Of a stretch of DNA of 64,000 nucleotides, positions 45,097-52,582 are shown piece after piece; position 1 is the stretch's first letter, and every line of letters starts with the position of its first letter. The stretch spans positions 1-64,000 of the forward strand of contig NZ_JAEDAJ010000014.1 of assembly GCF_016623465.1 (NCBI RefSeq). The letters run 5' to 3'. A program made the position numbers and the translations under genes. Below the pieces are notes generated by a model. It was not told where the DNA came from, did no database searches, and saw nothing but the letters and a program-made list of their open reading frames with translations. Source of the stretch: Brachybacterium halotolerans. Its GTDB lineage: Bacteria; Actinomycetota; Actinomycetes; Actinomycetales; Dermabacteraceae.

Positions 45097-45131
45097 TTGC
45101 AACGTTTCTGTTGCGGGACGATACTGGGCGC
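45097..45131 (+). promoter_or_regulatory. Promoter and inverted repeat of the Xre-RES operon
   Basis: -35 TTGCAA (45097-45102), a 17-bp spacer and -10 GATACT (45120-45125), with the ATG 7 bases later (leaderless). Inverted repeat GCAAC-GTTTCT-GTTGC (45099-45103 and 45110-45114) overlaps the -35 end of the spacer, fitting autoregulation by the antitoxin. Confidence 0.6.
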
Positions 45132-45497
45132 ATGAGCACCATCGGTGACACCCAGAGTCCGGATGCCGGCATCTTCCGGATGAAGGTGCGGTCGGCGTCG
45201 AGCGTTCTCGGCAGTCAGGCGAAGCTCGCCCAGTGGGCTGGTGTCAGCAGGTCCCAGACGACCCGATGGAGCGATGGGCAGACCGAGCCCTCTCCGGATG
45301 CTGCACGCGCCGTCACAGACCTCGAGTTCATCATCGCCCGGGCCCGCATGGTCTGGGACGACGCCGTGATCCCCGATTGGCTCAGCGGCCGCAATGCCTT
45401 CCTGGGCGGCGCCACTCCACTGGAGATGATTCGTCGCGGGCGCACTTCCGAAGTCCTCGACGCCATCACGGGAGATGAGACGGGCGTCTACGCCTGA
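45132..45497 (+). CDS. Xre/MbcA/ParS-type antitoxin
   Basis: A 121-residue antitoxin with an N-terminal helix-turn-helix (SVLGSQAKLAQWAGVSRSQTTRW in part, about 20-42) and a C-terminal MbcA/ParS-like toxin-binding domain ending in WLSGRNAFLGGATPLEMIRRGR. It would neutralise the RES toxin encoded next and repress their promoter by the inverted repeat between -35 and -10. Its TGA overlaps the toxin start by one base (TGATG). The longer upstream reading frame is out of character. Confidence 0.85.
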   Translation: MSTIGDTQSPDAGIFRMKVRSASSVLGSQAKLAQWAGVSRSQTTRWSDGQTEPSPDAARAVTDLEFIIARARMVWDDAVIPDWLSGRNAFLGGATPLEMIRRGRTSEVLDAITGDETGVYA

Positions 45498-46051
45498 TGC
45501 TCCTCCACCGGGTGCACCCTTGGATTCCCGGTGCCGCGAGCACCGAACCGTTCGGCGCCCTCTACATGCCCCCAGGGCAGGGAGCGGGCCGGTGGGACAA
45601 TCCGGACCTGTACTCGCTGCGGTACTGCGCCACCACGGCGGAGGGCGCGGTCGCTGAGAGCTTCGGCCACCTCGCCACCTGGTCCGCCGGCATGTTCCGC
45701 GTACCGGGCAACGACGAGGCCATGAGGGCGATCAGCACCTATGAACTCCCGGGCACCACGCGGCTCGCCGACCTCGCGGACCCCCGCGTGCTCCAGGATC
45801 TCGGCGTCCGCCGAGTCACAGACGTGACGGAGCGCGACAAGCGCCGCACCCAGCGTCTCGCGGCGCGCATCTTCGAGCGTGACGAGTGGGACGGGATCCT
45901 GTGGTGGTCGTACTACCGCCCGTCGATCACATTGAGCGCCACCTGGACGTCCAAAGGACTCGACTGCGTGGACACGAAGCCGCTGTCGCTCCAAGCGACG
46001 GAGGTGCAGGCGGCATCCCAGCTGATCGTGCGGGCGATCCGCGCCGAGTGA
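45497..46051 (+). CDS. RES-domain toxin
   Basis: A 184-residue RES-domain protein: AGRWDNPDLYSLRYCATTAEGAVAES contains the conserved Arg32, Tyr39/Tyr43 and Glu54. RES toxins such as MbcT break down NAD+ (phosphorylase or hydrolase) or ADP-ribosylate targets. It is second in a bicistronic toxin-antitoxin operon with an Xre/MbcA antitoxin, and is about the normal length for the family. A 9-bp stem downstream may terminate transcription. Confidence 0.88.
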   Translation: MLLHRVHPWIPGAASTEPFGALYMPPGQGAGRWDNPDLYSLRYCATTAEGAVAESFGHLATWSAGMFRVPGNDEAMRAISTYELPGTTRLADLADPRVLQDLGVRRVTDVTERDKRRTQRLAARIFERDEWDGILWWSYYRPSITLSATWTSKGLDCVDTKPLSLQATEVQAASQLIVRAIRAE

Positions 46052-46056
46052 TCCGT

Positions 46057-46095
46057 CGAGCGTCGAGGAGAAGGGCTAGCCGCTCACGACGCTCG
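46057..46095. terminator. Stem-loop between convergent RES and membrane-protein genes
   Basis: CGAGCGTCG (46057-46065) and CGACGCTCG (46087-46095) form a perfect 9-bp stem with a 21-base loop. The right arm lies within the last codons of the leftward gene. Weak but well-placed terminator candidate. Confidence 0.35.
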
Positions 46096-46464
46096 GGCGC
46101 GCAGCCTGCCGAGTGCGAGAGCCTGACTGCCTGCGAAGGCGGCGACATCGACCGCGATCGCGAGGATCACCAGAACGGTGAGGACTGCTGCGGCCGTGAA
46201 GGACTCGGCGGCCACGGCGAGCGTCGCGGCCACGTTGGCGGTCATCACGATCCGCAGCGCGGTGCGGAGGTGCAGCCTCGAGCGCATCCACTCGACCGCT
46301 CCCGCCCACACCACCACCGCGACGCCGGCAGCGAGGACGAGCCAGGCGGGCAGCGACGTCGCCGGGGAGATGAGCGGTGAGGCCGCGGCGACGATGACGC
46401 CGAGGACGAGGCAGTAGAGCGCGTCGAGCCGGAGGCTGAGCATCCCGAGTCGCTGTCCCTTCAT
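46084..46464 (-). CDS. Small four-segment membrane protein
   Basis: A 126-residue integral membrane protein with four hydrophobic segments (about 14-34, 39-58, 70-88 and 93-113) and a basic C terminus. No family that I can name. The ATG has TAGGCT on its strand 7 bases upstream, a leaderless arrangement. It precedes the membrane/PH-like gene at 46475 by 10 bp on the same strand, so the pair may be co-transcribed, though each seems to have its own box. Confidence 0.7.
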   Translation of the reverse strand: MKGQRLGMLSLRLDALYCLVLGVIVAAASPLISPATSLPAWLVLAAGVAVVVWAGAVEWMRSRLHLRTALRIVMTANVAATLAVAAESFTAAAVLTVLVILAIAVDVAAFAGSQALALGRLRARAS

Positions 46465-46474
46465 GAGCGCGAGC

Positions 46475-47017
46475 CTACTGCGCCCGCGCCGTCTGCCATC
46501 GCTGATAGTGGGTCCAGTCGAACAGGATCGGGCCCGCCTGGATGCGCTGGCCCGAACGCCCTCGGATCTCGACCACCGGGGCGCCCCAGGAGTGCTTGTC
46601 GGTGATCGACACGATGTCCTCGTAGGAGATCGTGCGCGTGCGCCCGAGGATGCCTCGCATGGTGAAGGCCGTGGGCGTCGCCTCTACGTAGACCACGAGG
46701 TAGAGCACCAGAAGCACGAGGCCCAGCAGCATCATGCTTGGGCCCGCGATCATCATCTGCCGCCCGTTCTCGGGGTCGGCGTCCTCCGTCGTCCCGACCA
46801 GGCCGATGAGCGCGCCGAGCAGGAGGATCAGCAGCCCGGCGATCGGCCCCAGCAGCGGCATCCGCCGGCGCACGGGGTCGTGCGGTCGGCGGTGCGCGTG
46901 GGGCCGACTGCGCCAGCGCACGATGATGGAGCTCGTGACTCCGACGCCGAGCAGCACACCCAGCACGAGCAGGTATCTCAGGGCCGTCGGGAGCAGCGCC
47001 TCCCACTCGAAGTGCAT
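46475..47017 (-). CDS. Membrane protein with cytoplasmic C-terminal PH-like domain
   Basis: A 180-residue protein with an N-terminal membrane segment (about 10-30), two further segments (about 52-72 and 85-110) and a C-terminal soluble portion (ATPTAFTMRGILGRTRTISYEDIVSI...) that resembles a bacterial PH domain. The start is the internal ATG at 47017 because TACGCT lies 6 bases upstream on its strand; the longer reading frame has no such site. Function unknown. Confidence 0.6.
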   Translation of the reverse strand: MHFEWEALLPTALRYLLVLGVLLGVGVTSSIIVRWRSRPHAHRRPHDPVRRRMPLLGPIAGLLILLLGALIGLVGTTEDADPENGRQMMIAGPSMMLLGLVLLVLYLVVYVEATPTAFTMRGILGRTRTISYEDIVSITDKHSWGAPVVEIRGRSGQRIQAGPILFDWTHYQRWQTARAQ

Positions 47018-47048
47018 GCGCACAGCGTAGGCCCGCGTGGGGCACCGT

Positions 47049-48041
47049 CTAGCACTGCGACAGCCGACGGAGCTTCGCCGGCCACGACTTCGCCCCCTCA
47101 CCGGCGACGAACGCGAAGAGGTCGAGCAGAGTCGCGCTGCGCGGCGCCGCCCAGTCCTGCGCGCCCGGCCCCGCGCCCGCCGCGGGCGGAGACTTCAGCA
47201 GCCTCGCCAGTGCCAGGTAGAGGTGGTACCAGAGGGCGTCGCGCTCGAGAGTCAACCCGTCGTCCGACGGTGGGTCACCCGCGGCCGAGCAATAGCCGGA
47301 GAGCAGCGTCGGCAGGGCACCGATCGGCACACCCACGAGATCGCGCGCCGGATTGCCCCATTCGGCGCAGCCCCAGTCCACGAGGGCGATGGTGGTTCCG
47401 TCGCCCGCGACCATCACGTTCGACGGGTTCACGTCACGATGCACGAGCACAGGATCGTCCTGGGAGGGGCCCTCGGGCCGCAGGGCGTCGAACTGCTCGA
47501 GGAGCCATGCGCGCTGCTGGCCCCCGATCTCACCTGCTGCCACCAGGTCGTCGAGCACCTCGGACGGCGAGAAGGAGTAGGGCGCCGGGAACGCATCGGT
47601 CCTGTGCGTGAACTGCGAGCACTTCACCTCGTGCAGGGCGTGCAGCACCTCTCCCAGAGCTCCGAGCGCACGGGCGCGGCGTGGGGCGTCCGACCAGCAC
47701 GAGGCCAGCGTGACGCCGTCGACTCGCTCGAGCACCGCATACGGAACACTTCCGATGCGACGGCTCGCATCGAGGTCGATGAGCGCCGGCGTGGGCACCC
47801 CGGCGGACTCGGCCAGGCCGATGGCCTCGGCCTCCTTGGCCATCAGTGCCTCCGCACGCTCGGTGCGCGGGAGCCGCAGCACCAGGTCGCGCCCGAGGAA
47901 GACCGTCAGATTCACCTGGCCCTGTGCGGCCGGCAGGGTGATGTCCGCATCCGCCACCCCGTAGTGGGCAGCCACGGCATGGACGTCGTCGATCAGCTGG
48001 TCGTCGCCGGTCGTCCCTGACCGCAGCTCCTGCAGGTTCAT
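47049..48041 (-). CDS. Aminoglycoside phosphotransferase-family kinase
   Basis: A 330-residue APH-fold kinase: VNLTVFLGRDLVLRLPR (glycine-poor ATP loop), MAKEAEAIGLA, the catalytic loop VHRDVNPSNVMV with HxD and Asn, then ALVDWGCAEWGNP. Phosphorylates an alcohol group on a small molecule; identity unknown. Start uncertain: the ATG at 48041 has no ribosome site, and an ATG at 48059 would add six residues. It lies downstream of the DUF488 gene on the same strand (57 bp gap). A second APH-like protein in this window (26669-27835) is only distantly related. Confidence 0.82.
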   Translation of the reverse strand: MNLQELRSGTTGDDQLIDDVHAVAAHYGVADADITLPAAQGQVNLTVFLGRDLVLRLPRTERAEALMAKEAEAIGLAESAGVPTPALIDLDASRRIGSVPYAVLERVDGVTLASCWSDAPRRARALGALGEVLHALHEVKCSQFTHRTDAFPAPYSFSPSEVLDDLVAAGEIGGQQRAWLLEQFDALRPEGPSQDDPVLVHRDVNPSNVMVAGDGTTIALVDWGCAEWGNPARDLVGVPIGALPTLLSGYCSAAGDPPSDDGLTLERDALWYHLYLALARLLKSPPAAGAGPGAQDWAAPRSATLLDLFAFVAGEGAKSWPAKLRRLSQC

Positions 48042-48097
48042 CGAGTGATCGCACCACATGGTCGCCGGTGGGTCCAGTGCATCTGCTGAGCGGGGCG

Positions 48098-48643
48098 TCA
48101 GCCCTCGGCCCCGTCCCACACCACGTGGCCCTGCGCATCGAGTCGTGCGCCCTCGCTGGGCTCGTGCGGGCGCAGCGTGCCGTCGTGCATGAGGTCCAGG
48201 ACCTCGACGCGATGCTCGAGCTCCATCACGTCGGCGATGATCCGGCGGTGGCATCGCCACCACACCGCTTCGGAGCACATGATCGCCGTGCGGGCGGCGC
48301 GGCAGTCCTCGAGCAGCTCGTCGGCGCCGGCGCGGAACTCCGGCGTGCGCGTCCAGGCGGCGTAGGCGCGGAAGGCGGCGACCCTCCACCAGGTGTCCGG
48401 CGAGTCCGTGTCCTGATCTTTCGTGAGACGTCGCCTGCCGCCCAGGCGCTCCTCCCAGCGGTAGGCGATGCCTGCCTCCGCGCAGATCTCCGGGACCGAG
48501 CCCTTCGCGGCGGCCTCGTTCGCGCGGCTGCCAGGGAAGCGGCACACGTCGACGAGGCGCTGGATGCCTGCGCCCGTGAGCAGCGCGGCGAGCTCGTCCT
48601 GCGACAGAGTGCCGTGGCCCAGGGTGATCAGCTGCGGGGACAT
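48098..48643 (-). CDS. DUF488-family protein
   Basis: A 181-residue protein of DUF488: LITLGHGTLSQDELAALL at the N terminus, the DVCRFPGSRANEA loop with its conserved Arg, and the MCSEAVWWRCHRRIIAD Cys-Trp-His patch. Structurally these resemble phosphatases/sulfurtransferases, without a confirmed reaction. It is in a run of three leftward genes (endonuclease V-type, DUF488, APH). Confidence 0.85.
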   Translation of the reverse strand: MSPQLITLGHGTLSQDELAALLTGAGIQRLVDVCRFPGSRANEAAAKGSVPEICAEAGIAYRWEERLGGRRRLTKDQDTDSPDTWWRVAAFRAYAAWTRTPEFRAGADELLEDCRAARTAIMCSEAVWWRCHRRIIADVMELEHRVEVLDLMHDGTLRPHEPSEGARLDAQGHVVWDGAEG

Positions 48644-48671
48644 GGGAGCAGGATGCCACCGGAGACGGTGC

Positions 48672-49121
48672 TCACCGCACCTCCCACGCCTCCACCTCTC
48701 CCGGCACCGCCGTCAGCAGCGGATGCGCAGCAGGGACCTCGCCGTCGGCCGGAAGGCGCTCGAGCCACTCGGGCGAGCGGCCCGCGCACTTGCGGCGCAG
48801 GTGCGCGAGCTCGAACTCGAGCTGTCCGGTGGTGACGGGGATCGGCGCGGTCGCGTGCAGGGCCGCTGGGTCGCCGGGGTGCAGGATCCGCGTGGCGTCG
48901 AAGCGGTAGCCGCGGGCGGTCGCCTCCTCGCGCAGCCCCACCAGGTAGGCGCCGATCGCGTCGAGCGGCTCCGGGTGTGCGCGGAAGCGGGTGAGCTGCG
49001 GGTGTCTGGTGTATCCCTTCGTGCTGCCGGCCAGCACCTTCTGCGCGAGCAGCGTCTCCCGCCAGCCGGCGATGAGCGCGGCGCGGTCCAGGAGGGACGG
49101 GTGCAGGCTCCACAGTCGCAT
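48672..49121 (-). CDS. Pyrimidine dimer DNA glycosylase/endonuclease V-family protein
   Basis: A 149-residue protein of the pyrimidine-dimer DNA glycosylase family: N-terminal MRLWSLHPSLLDRAALIAGWRETL (in part), AQKVLAGSTKGYTRHPQL and AHLRRKCAGRSPEWLERL. In T4 endonuclease V the N-terminal amine acts as the nucleophile; here the ATG at 49121 is chosen because the encoded MRLW start matches the family, not the TTG further upstream. It would act on UV damage in DNA. It lies 29 bp upstream of DUF488. Confidence 0.8.
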   Translation of the reverse strand: MRLWSLHPSLLDRAALIAGWRETLLAQKVLAGSTKGYTRHPQLTRFRAHPEPLDAIGAYLVGLREEATARGYRFDATRILHPGDPAALHATAPIPVTTGQLEFELAHLRRKCAGRSPEWLERLPADGEVPAAHPLLTAVPGEVEAWEVR

Positions 49122-49215
49122 CCCCCGATCCAAGCACGTCGGGCCGTGCCCGACCTGATCGCGCCCGATCTCGCGCGGGGCCGCTCGGAAGGGGCCGTCG
49201 TCGGCGATGCCGGAG

Positions 49216-50301
49216 TCAGCAGGAGCGACCCGCGGTGCCGCGGCGGATGAGCGCCTCGAGCCCTGTCGCGTCGGGGCGGTACGAGGGATCTAGGCCGCTG
49301 CGCCGTTCCGCGAAATGGGCGAACGCCTCGAGCGCCGTCCACGGGGTGAGCGGTCCCTGGAGCGCCCGCAGCACGTCCCGCGCCCGAGCGTCCTCCCCGG
49401 TCGCGAAGCGGTGGTGGTCCGTGCCCTCCCGGCGATCGGCCAGGAGCATGCCCTGGACGAGGGCCTCGCGGAGGATGCCCAGCGTGAGGTGCAGGCCGAT
49501 CAGCTGGTTGCCGCGACCGAACCGGGTCGCCGCCAGGGCGGCGTCGAAGCGCACCGCCGCATCGGACGGCGACTCCGGCAGCACGGCCGAGCCCCCCCCC
49601 ATGATCGAGAGGTCCACCGCCCGACCGTCGGCCAGGACCGTGCGCACCACGGTGCGCTCGTCGGTGGCGGAGTGCTGGAACGCCCAGATCGGCGCGCCCA
49701 GGGCGGCGGCCACGTCCACGGGGGCACCGGCCCTGATGCGCACGTCCAGGTCGCTCCACGCATCGAGCGACGCGGGGTCGGTCGCCGATCCGTACGCCTC
49801 GACCTCCGCTCCCGGCAGCGCCTCGCGCAGATGGTCCAGTGTCCGCAGCTGCCAGGGCGTCGCCAGCCGCAGATGCAGGATCGGGTACGGACGGCCGGCG
49901 TCGTCCCTCGCGCTGCGCCCGGCGACATCGAACCCGTGGTGCGCATAGAAGCCCGCGGCCTGCGGGTTCTGCTCGTTGACGTCCACCCGCGTGACGCCCT
50001 GCGACCGGATCGCGTGCCGCAGGAGGGCCGAGCCCACGCCGCTGCCGCGCGCGGAGGCATGGACGAAGAGCATCTGCAGCTCGTCGCCGATCACGCCGGA
50101 GAAGCCGACGGGCTGTCCGTCGCGCTCCGCGACGCGCAGCTCCACGGCGGGGAGGTAGTCGCCGGGCAGGTGCGCGGCGATCTCCTCGCGATCCGACGGG
50201 TCGAGGAAATCGTGCGTGGCCTCGACGGCGCTGCGCCAGATCTCCACGAGGGCGGGGTACTCGGCGGCGCCGATCGCCGGCCGGATGGTCAGGTTCTCCA
50301 T
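49216..50301 (-). CDS. GNAT acetyltransferase fused to nucleotidyltransferase-fold domain
   Basis: A 361-residue fusion. Residues 1-146 form a GNAT acetyltransferase with the acetyl-CoA loop ARGSGVGSALL (84-94) and NPQAAGFYAHHGF. Residues 150-361 look like a minimal nucleotidyltransferase: YGSATDP (170-176), Asp184-x-Asp186 in WSDLDVRI and Asp230 in VDLSIMGG, as in aminoglycoside adenylyltransferase-type folds. The G9 tract encoding Met-Gly-Gly-Gly (C run at 49592-49600) could slip and shift frame. Function unknown; dual chemical modification of one small molecule is possible. Confidence 0.75.
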   Translation of the reverse strand: MENLTIRPAIGAAEYPALVEIWRSAVEATHDFLDPSDREEIAAHLPGDYLPAVELRVAERDGQPVGFSGVIGDELQMLFVHASARGSGVGSALLRHAIRSQGVTRVDVNEQNPQAAGFYAHHGFDVAGRSARDDAGRPYPILHLRLATPWQLRTLDHLREALPGAEVEAYGSATDPASLDAWSDLDVRIRAGAPVDVAAALGAPIWAFQHSATDERTVVRTVLADGRAVDLSIMGGGSAVLPESPSDAAVRFDAALAATRFGRGNQLIGLHLTLGILREALVQGMLLADRREGTDHHRFATGEDARARDVLRALQGPLTPWTALEAFAHFAERRSGLDPSYRPDATGLEALIRRGTAGRSC

Positions 50302-50381
50302 CCCTCGAGCCTGCCAGGCCATCGTGGGCGTCGGCCAGCGCTTTGAACCTCGGCCGACGAGAGATGTGCGAGGCTCCGGGC

Positions 50382-51773
50382 ATGCACACGTCACCGATCC
50401 CGTCGTGGGCGGGGCCGCTCGACGTCCCCTCGCTGGCGATGGACGCCGTCAGGCAGGCCGCCTCCGCCGCCAGCAGGGTCGCTCGGGCGCGCGGGCTCGA
50501 GATCTCGGTCGACACCACGCCGTCGCTGGTCGCGGGCTCCTTCGCAGCGATCGACCACTTGCGCGTCGATGGCCGACCGGTGGAGGCATGGGGCGAGCTC
50601 TCGGGCTTCTTCGCGGCCGACGACGGCTGGGTGCGCCTGCACGGCAACTATCCGCACCACCAGGCGGCGATCCGCTGCGCCCTCGGCGCCGGGGACAGGG
50701 ACGCCGCGGCCGGCGCGATCGGCCGGCGCCCCGCCGCCGAGGTCGCCGAGCGGATTCTCGCTGAGGGCGGCATTGCGACCCCGGTGCGCACCGCTGAGGA
50801 CTGGGCGGCGCACCCGCAGGCCGTCGCGATGCAGGACCTTCCCTGGCGCCGGATCGAGCCCGGGGAGGAGCGCGAGGACCCGCCCGTCGGCCCGTCGAGT
50901 CTGCAAGCCGACGGAGACGCGGGGAACGCCGTGCGCTCGCCGCGGCCGCTCGAGGGCGTGCGCGTCCTTGACCTCACGCGCGTGGTCGCCGGGCCGATGG
51001 CCACCCAGCTGCTCGGATGCCTCGGCGCGGACGTGCTGCGCATCGACCCACCTCGGCGGCCCGAACTGCGCGACGCGTACCTCGCGAGCGGCATGGGCAA
51101 GCGCTCCGTCGAGCTCGACCTCTCCGCCTCGCGCGAAGACCTCGGGAGCCTGCTTCGATCGGCCGACGTCATCGTGCTCGGCTACCGGCCCGGCTCCCTC
51201 GCCCGTTTCGGCCTCGCCCCCGAAGACCTGCGTGAACGCTTCGATCATCTCGTGATCGGCGCACTTTCCGCCTGGGGCGAGGTCGGCCCGTGGGGCGAGC
51301 GCGCGGGCTTCGACTCGATCGTGCAGGCCGCCACCGGCATCGCCGACGCCTACGGGAGCGGTGGAGAGGATGGAGCGAGCGACTCGACGCACGATGCCTC
51401 GTGCGACCGGACACCCGGCGCGCTGCCGGTCCAGGCCCTCGACCACGCGACCGGGAACGTGCTCGCCGCCGGCATCCTCGACCTGCTGGCCGACGGGCGC
51501 GGAGGCCTGGTCCGCGCGCACCTGCTCGGCGCCGCGCGCGAGTTGATGGGGCGGGGAACGGGGGCGGCGACGTCCGGGGTGATGGAGGCAGCTGCGCACG
51601 CGGGCCCGCCGTCCACCGCGACCGAGCCGGATGCGCCCTCTGCTGTCACGACGGTCGAGCAGAGCACCGCATACGGAAGGGTCCGCACCGTTCCGGTCCC
51701 TCTGCGCCTCGACGGCGCCCCGCTGACCGCCCCCATTGCCGAGTACGGGATCGCGGAGCCGCGCTGGCGATGA
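50382..51773 (+). CDS. Family III CoA-transferase with swapped halves
   Basis: A 463-residue CaiB/BaiF-type protein. Normally the order is N-half (RVLDLTRVVAGP, ADVLRID...) then C-half (FFAADDGWVRLHGN...). Here the C-half-like block comes first (about residues 60-160: WGELSGFFAADDGW, EGGIATPVRTAEDW) and the N-half-like block second (about 188-360), with the catalytic Asp354 in QALDHATGN. This is a circular-permutation-like arrangement. Start ATG at 50382; a nearby ATG at 50364 is possible. No partner acyl-CoA genes adjacent. Confidence 0.75.
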   Translation: MHTSPIPSWAGPLDVPSLAMDAVRQAASAASRVARARGLEISVDTTPSLVAGSFAAIDHLRVDGRPVEAWGELSGFFAADDGWVRLHGNYPHHQAAIRCALGAGDRDAAAGAIGRRPAAEVAERILAEGGIATPVRTAEDWAAHPQAVAMQDLPWRRIEPGEEREDPPVGPSSLQADGDAGNAVRSPRPLEGVRVLDLTRVVAGPMATQLLGCLGADVLRIDPPRRPELRDAYLASGMGKRSVELDLSASREDLGSLLRSADVIVLGYRPGSLARFGLAPEDLRERFDHLVIGALSAWGEVGPWGERAGFDSIVQAATGIADAYGSGGEDGASDSTHDASCDRTPGALPVQALDHATGNVLAAGILDLLADGRGGLVRAHLLGAARELMGRGTGAATSGVMEAAAHAGPPSTATEPDAPSAVTTVEQSTAYGRVRTVPVPLRLDGAPLTAPIAEYGIAEPRWR

Positions 51774-51820
51774 ACAGGAAACCGGGTGACAGCATCCGGT
51801 CCCGATGACAGTCTCCCGAC

Positions 51821-52291
51821 ATGGATCCGGCCGGCTGTGTCTTCTGCTCCCTCCTCGCCGACCCCGATGCCGTCTGGGTGTCCCGGGAGGACGGGGCGGA
51901 CGCCGCTGCGCTGCTCCCCCTTCCCGACAGCTCTCTCGCCCCCGGGCACACGCTCGTGATCCCGACGGAGCACTGCGTGGGCGTCCATGACGCCTCCCCG
52001 CGAGCCCTGCACGCCGTCTCCGATCTCGTCCAGCGCATCGCCCGCGCGATGTCCTCAGGCCTCGGGGCCGACGGGGTCAACGTCCTGAACGCGAGCGGCC
52101 CCGCCTCGGGTCAGTCGGTGCCGCACCTGCACATGCACGTCGTGCCGCGGTGGGAGGGCGACGGCCTCGACACCTGGCCCCCGGGCCTCTCGCGCCAGGA
52201 GGTCGCCGGCGACATCCGCATGCGGTTGAGCGAGGCGGTAACGCCCCTCACCGGCGAAGAGGGAGAGCGAGCATCCGCACGGCGGCGGTGA
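51821..52291 (+). CDS. HIT-family nucleotide hydrolase
   Basis: A 156-residue HIT protein with HxHxH triad H102-L-H104-M-H106 in QSVPHLHMHVVPRW and a zinc-type CxxC near the N terminus (Cys6, Cys9). This matches the HinT/PKCI-like group: purine nucleoside phosphoramidase. It starts 47 bp after the CoA-transferase gene on the same strand. GACAGT lies 8 bases upstream of the ATG. Distinct in sequence from the HIT protein at 810-1157. Confidence 0.9.
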   Translation: MDPAGCVFCSLLADPDAVWVSREDGADAAALLPLPDSSLAPGHTLVIPTEHCVGVHDASPRALHAVSDLVQRIARAMSSGLGADGVNVLNASGPASGQSVPHLHMHVVPRWEGDGLDTWPPGLSRQEVAGDIRMRLSEAVTPLTGEEGERASARRR

Positions 52292-52582
52292 TCACCCCTC
52301 CGGCCCCCTCCCGACGACCCGTGTCCGCGTCCCTCCGGATCGTCACCCGTCCTTCCTCAAGCTGACATCCGTGTTCACCGGCGCGCGGGTTGGGAGCGCT
52401 CCCACCGGTCACGCGAGGTCACGTCGTCGCAGCTCCGTTCATGATTCCTCGGGTTCGCCTGCGCGCCACCGGTGAGCCCCTGAGCGGCCCCGATCACGTC
52501 GCCGGCAGGTCATGCCCCCGTCGCCGGGGCTCCTTAGCGTCCGTCGCGGTCCCTCTCCCCGACACCTCCTCAAGGAGTCCCC
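52292..52582. other. Intergenic region upstream of LamG/phosphoesterase gene
   Basis: The 291-bp region holds the CebR-like palindrome (52391-52404) and, just before the ATG, an AAGGAG site (52573-52578). No coding frame was recognised. A CTGACA box at 52361-52366 is a possible -35 element without a good partner -10. Confidence 0.4.
52391..52404 (+). promoter_or_regulatory. CebR-type LacI-family operator
   Basis: TGGGAGCGCTCCCA, a perfect 14-bp palindrome identical to the CebR box known to control cellobiose/cellulose genes in Streptomyces and related actinobacteria (established). It lies about 180 bp upstream of the LamG/phosphoesterase gene. No LacI-type regulator is encoded in the window. 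Confidence 0.6.

Noticed and set aside
47049-48659. A single 536-residue protein combining APH kinase and upstream sequence
   Set aside because: The upstream part is antisense-like and overlaps DUF488 in another frame; the kinase starts near 48041-48059.
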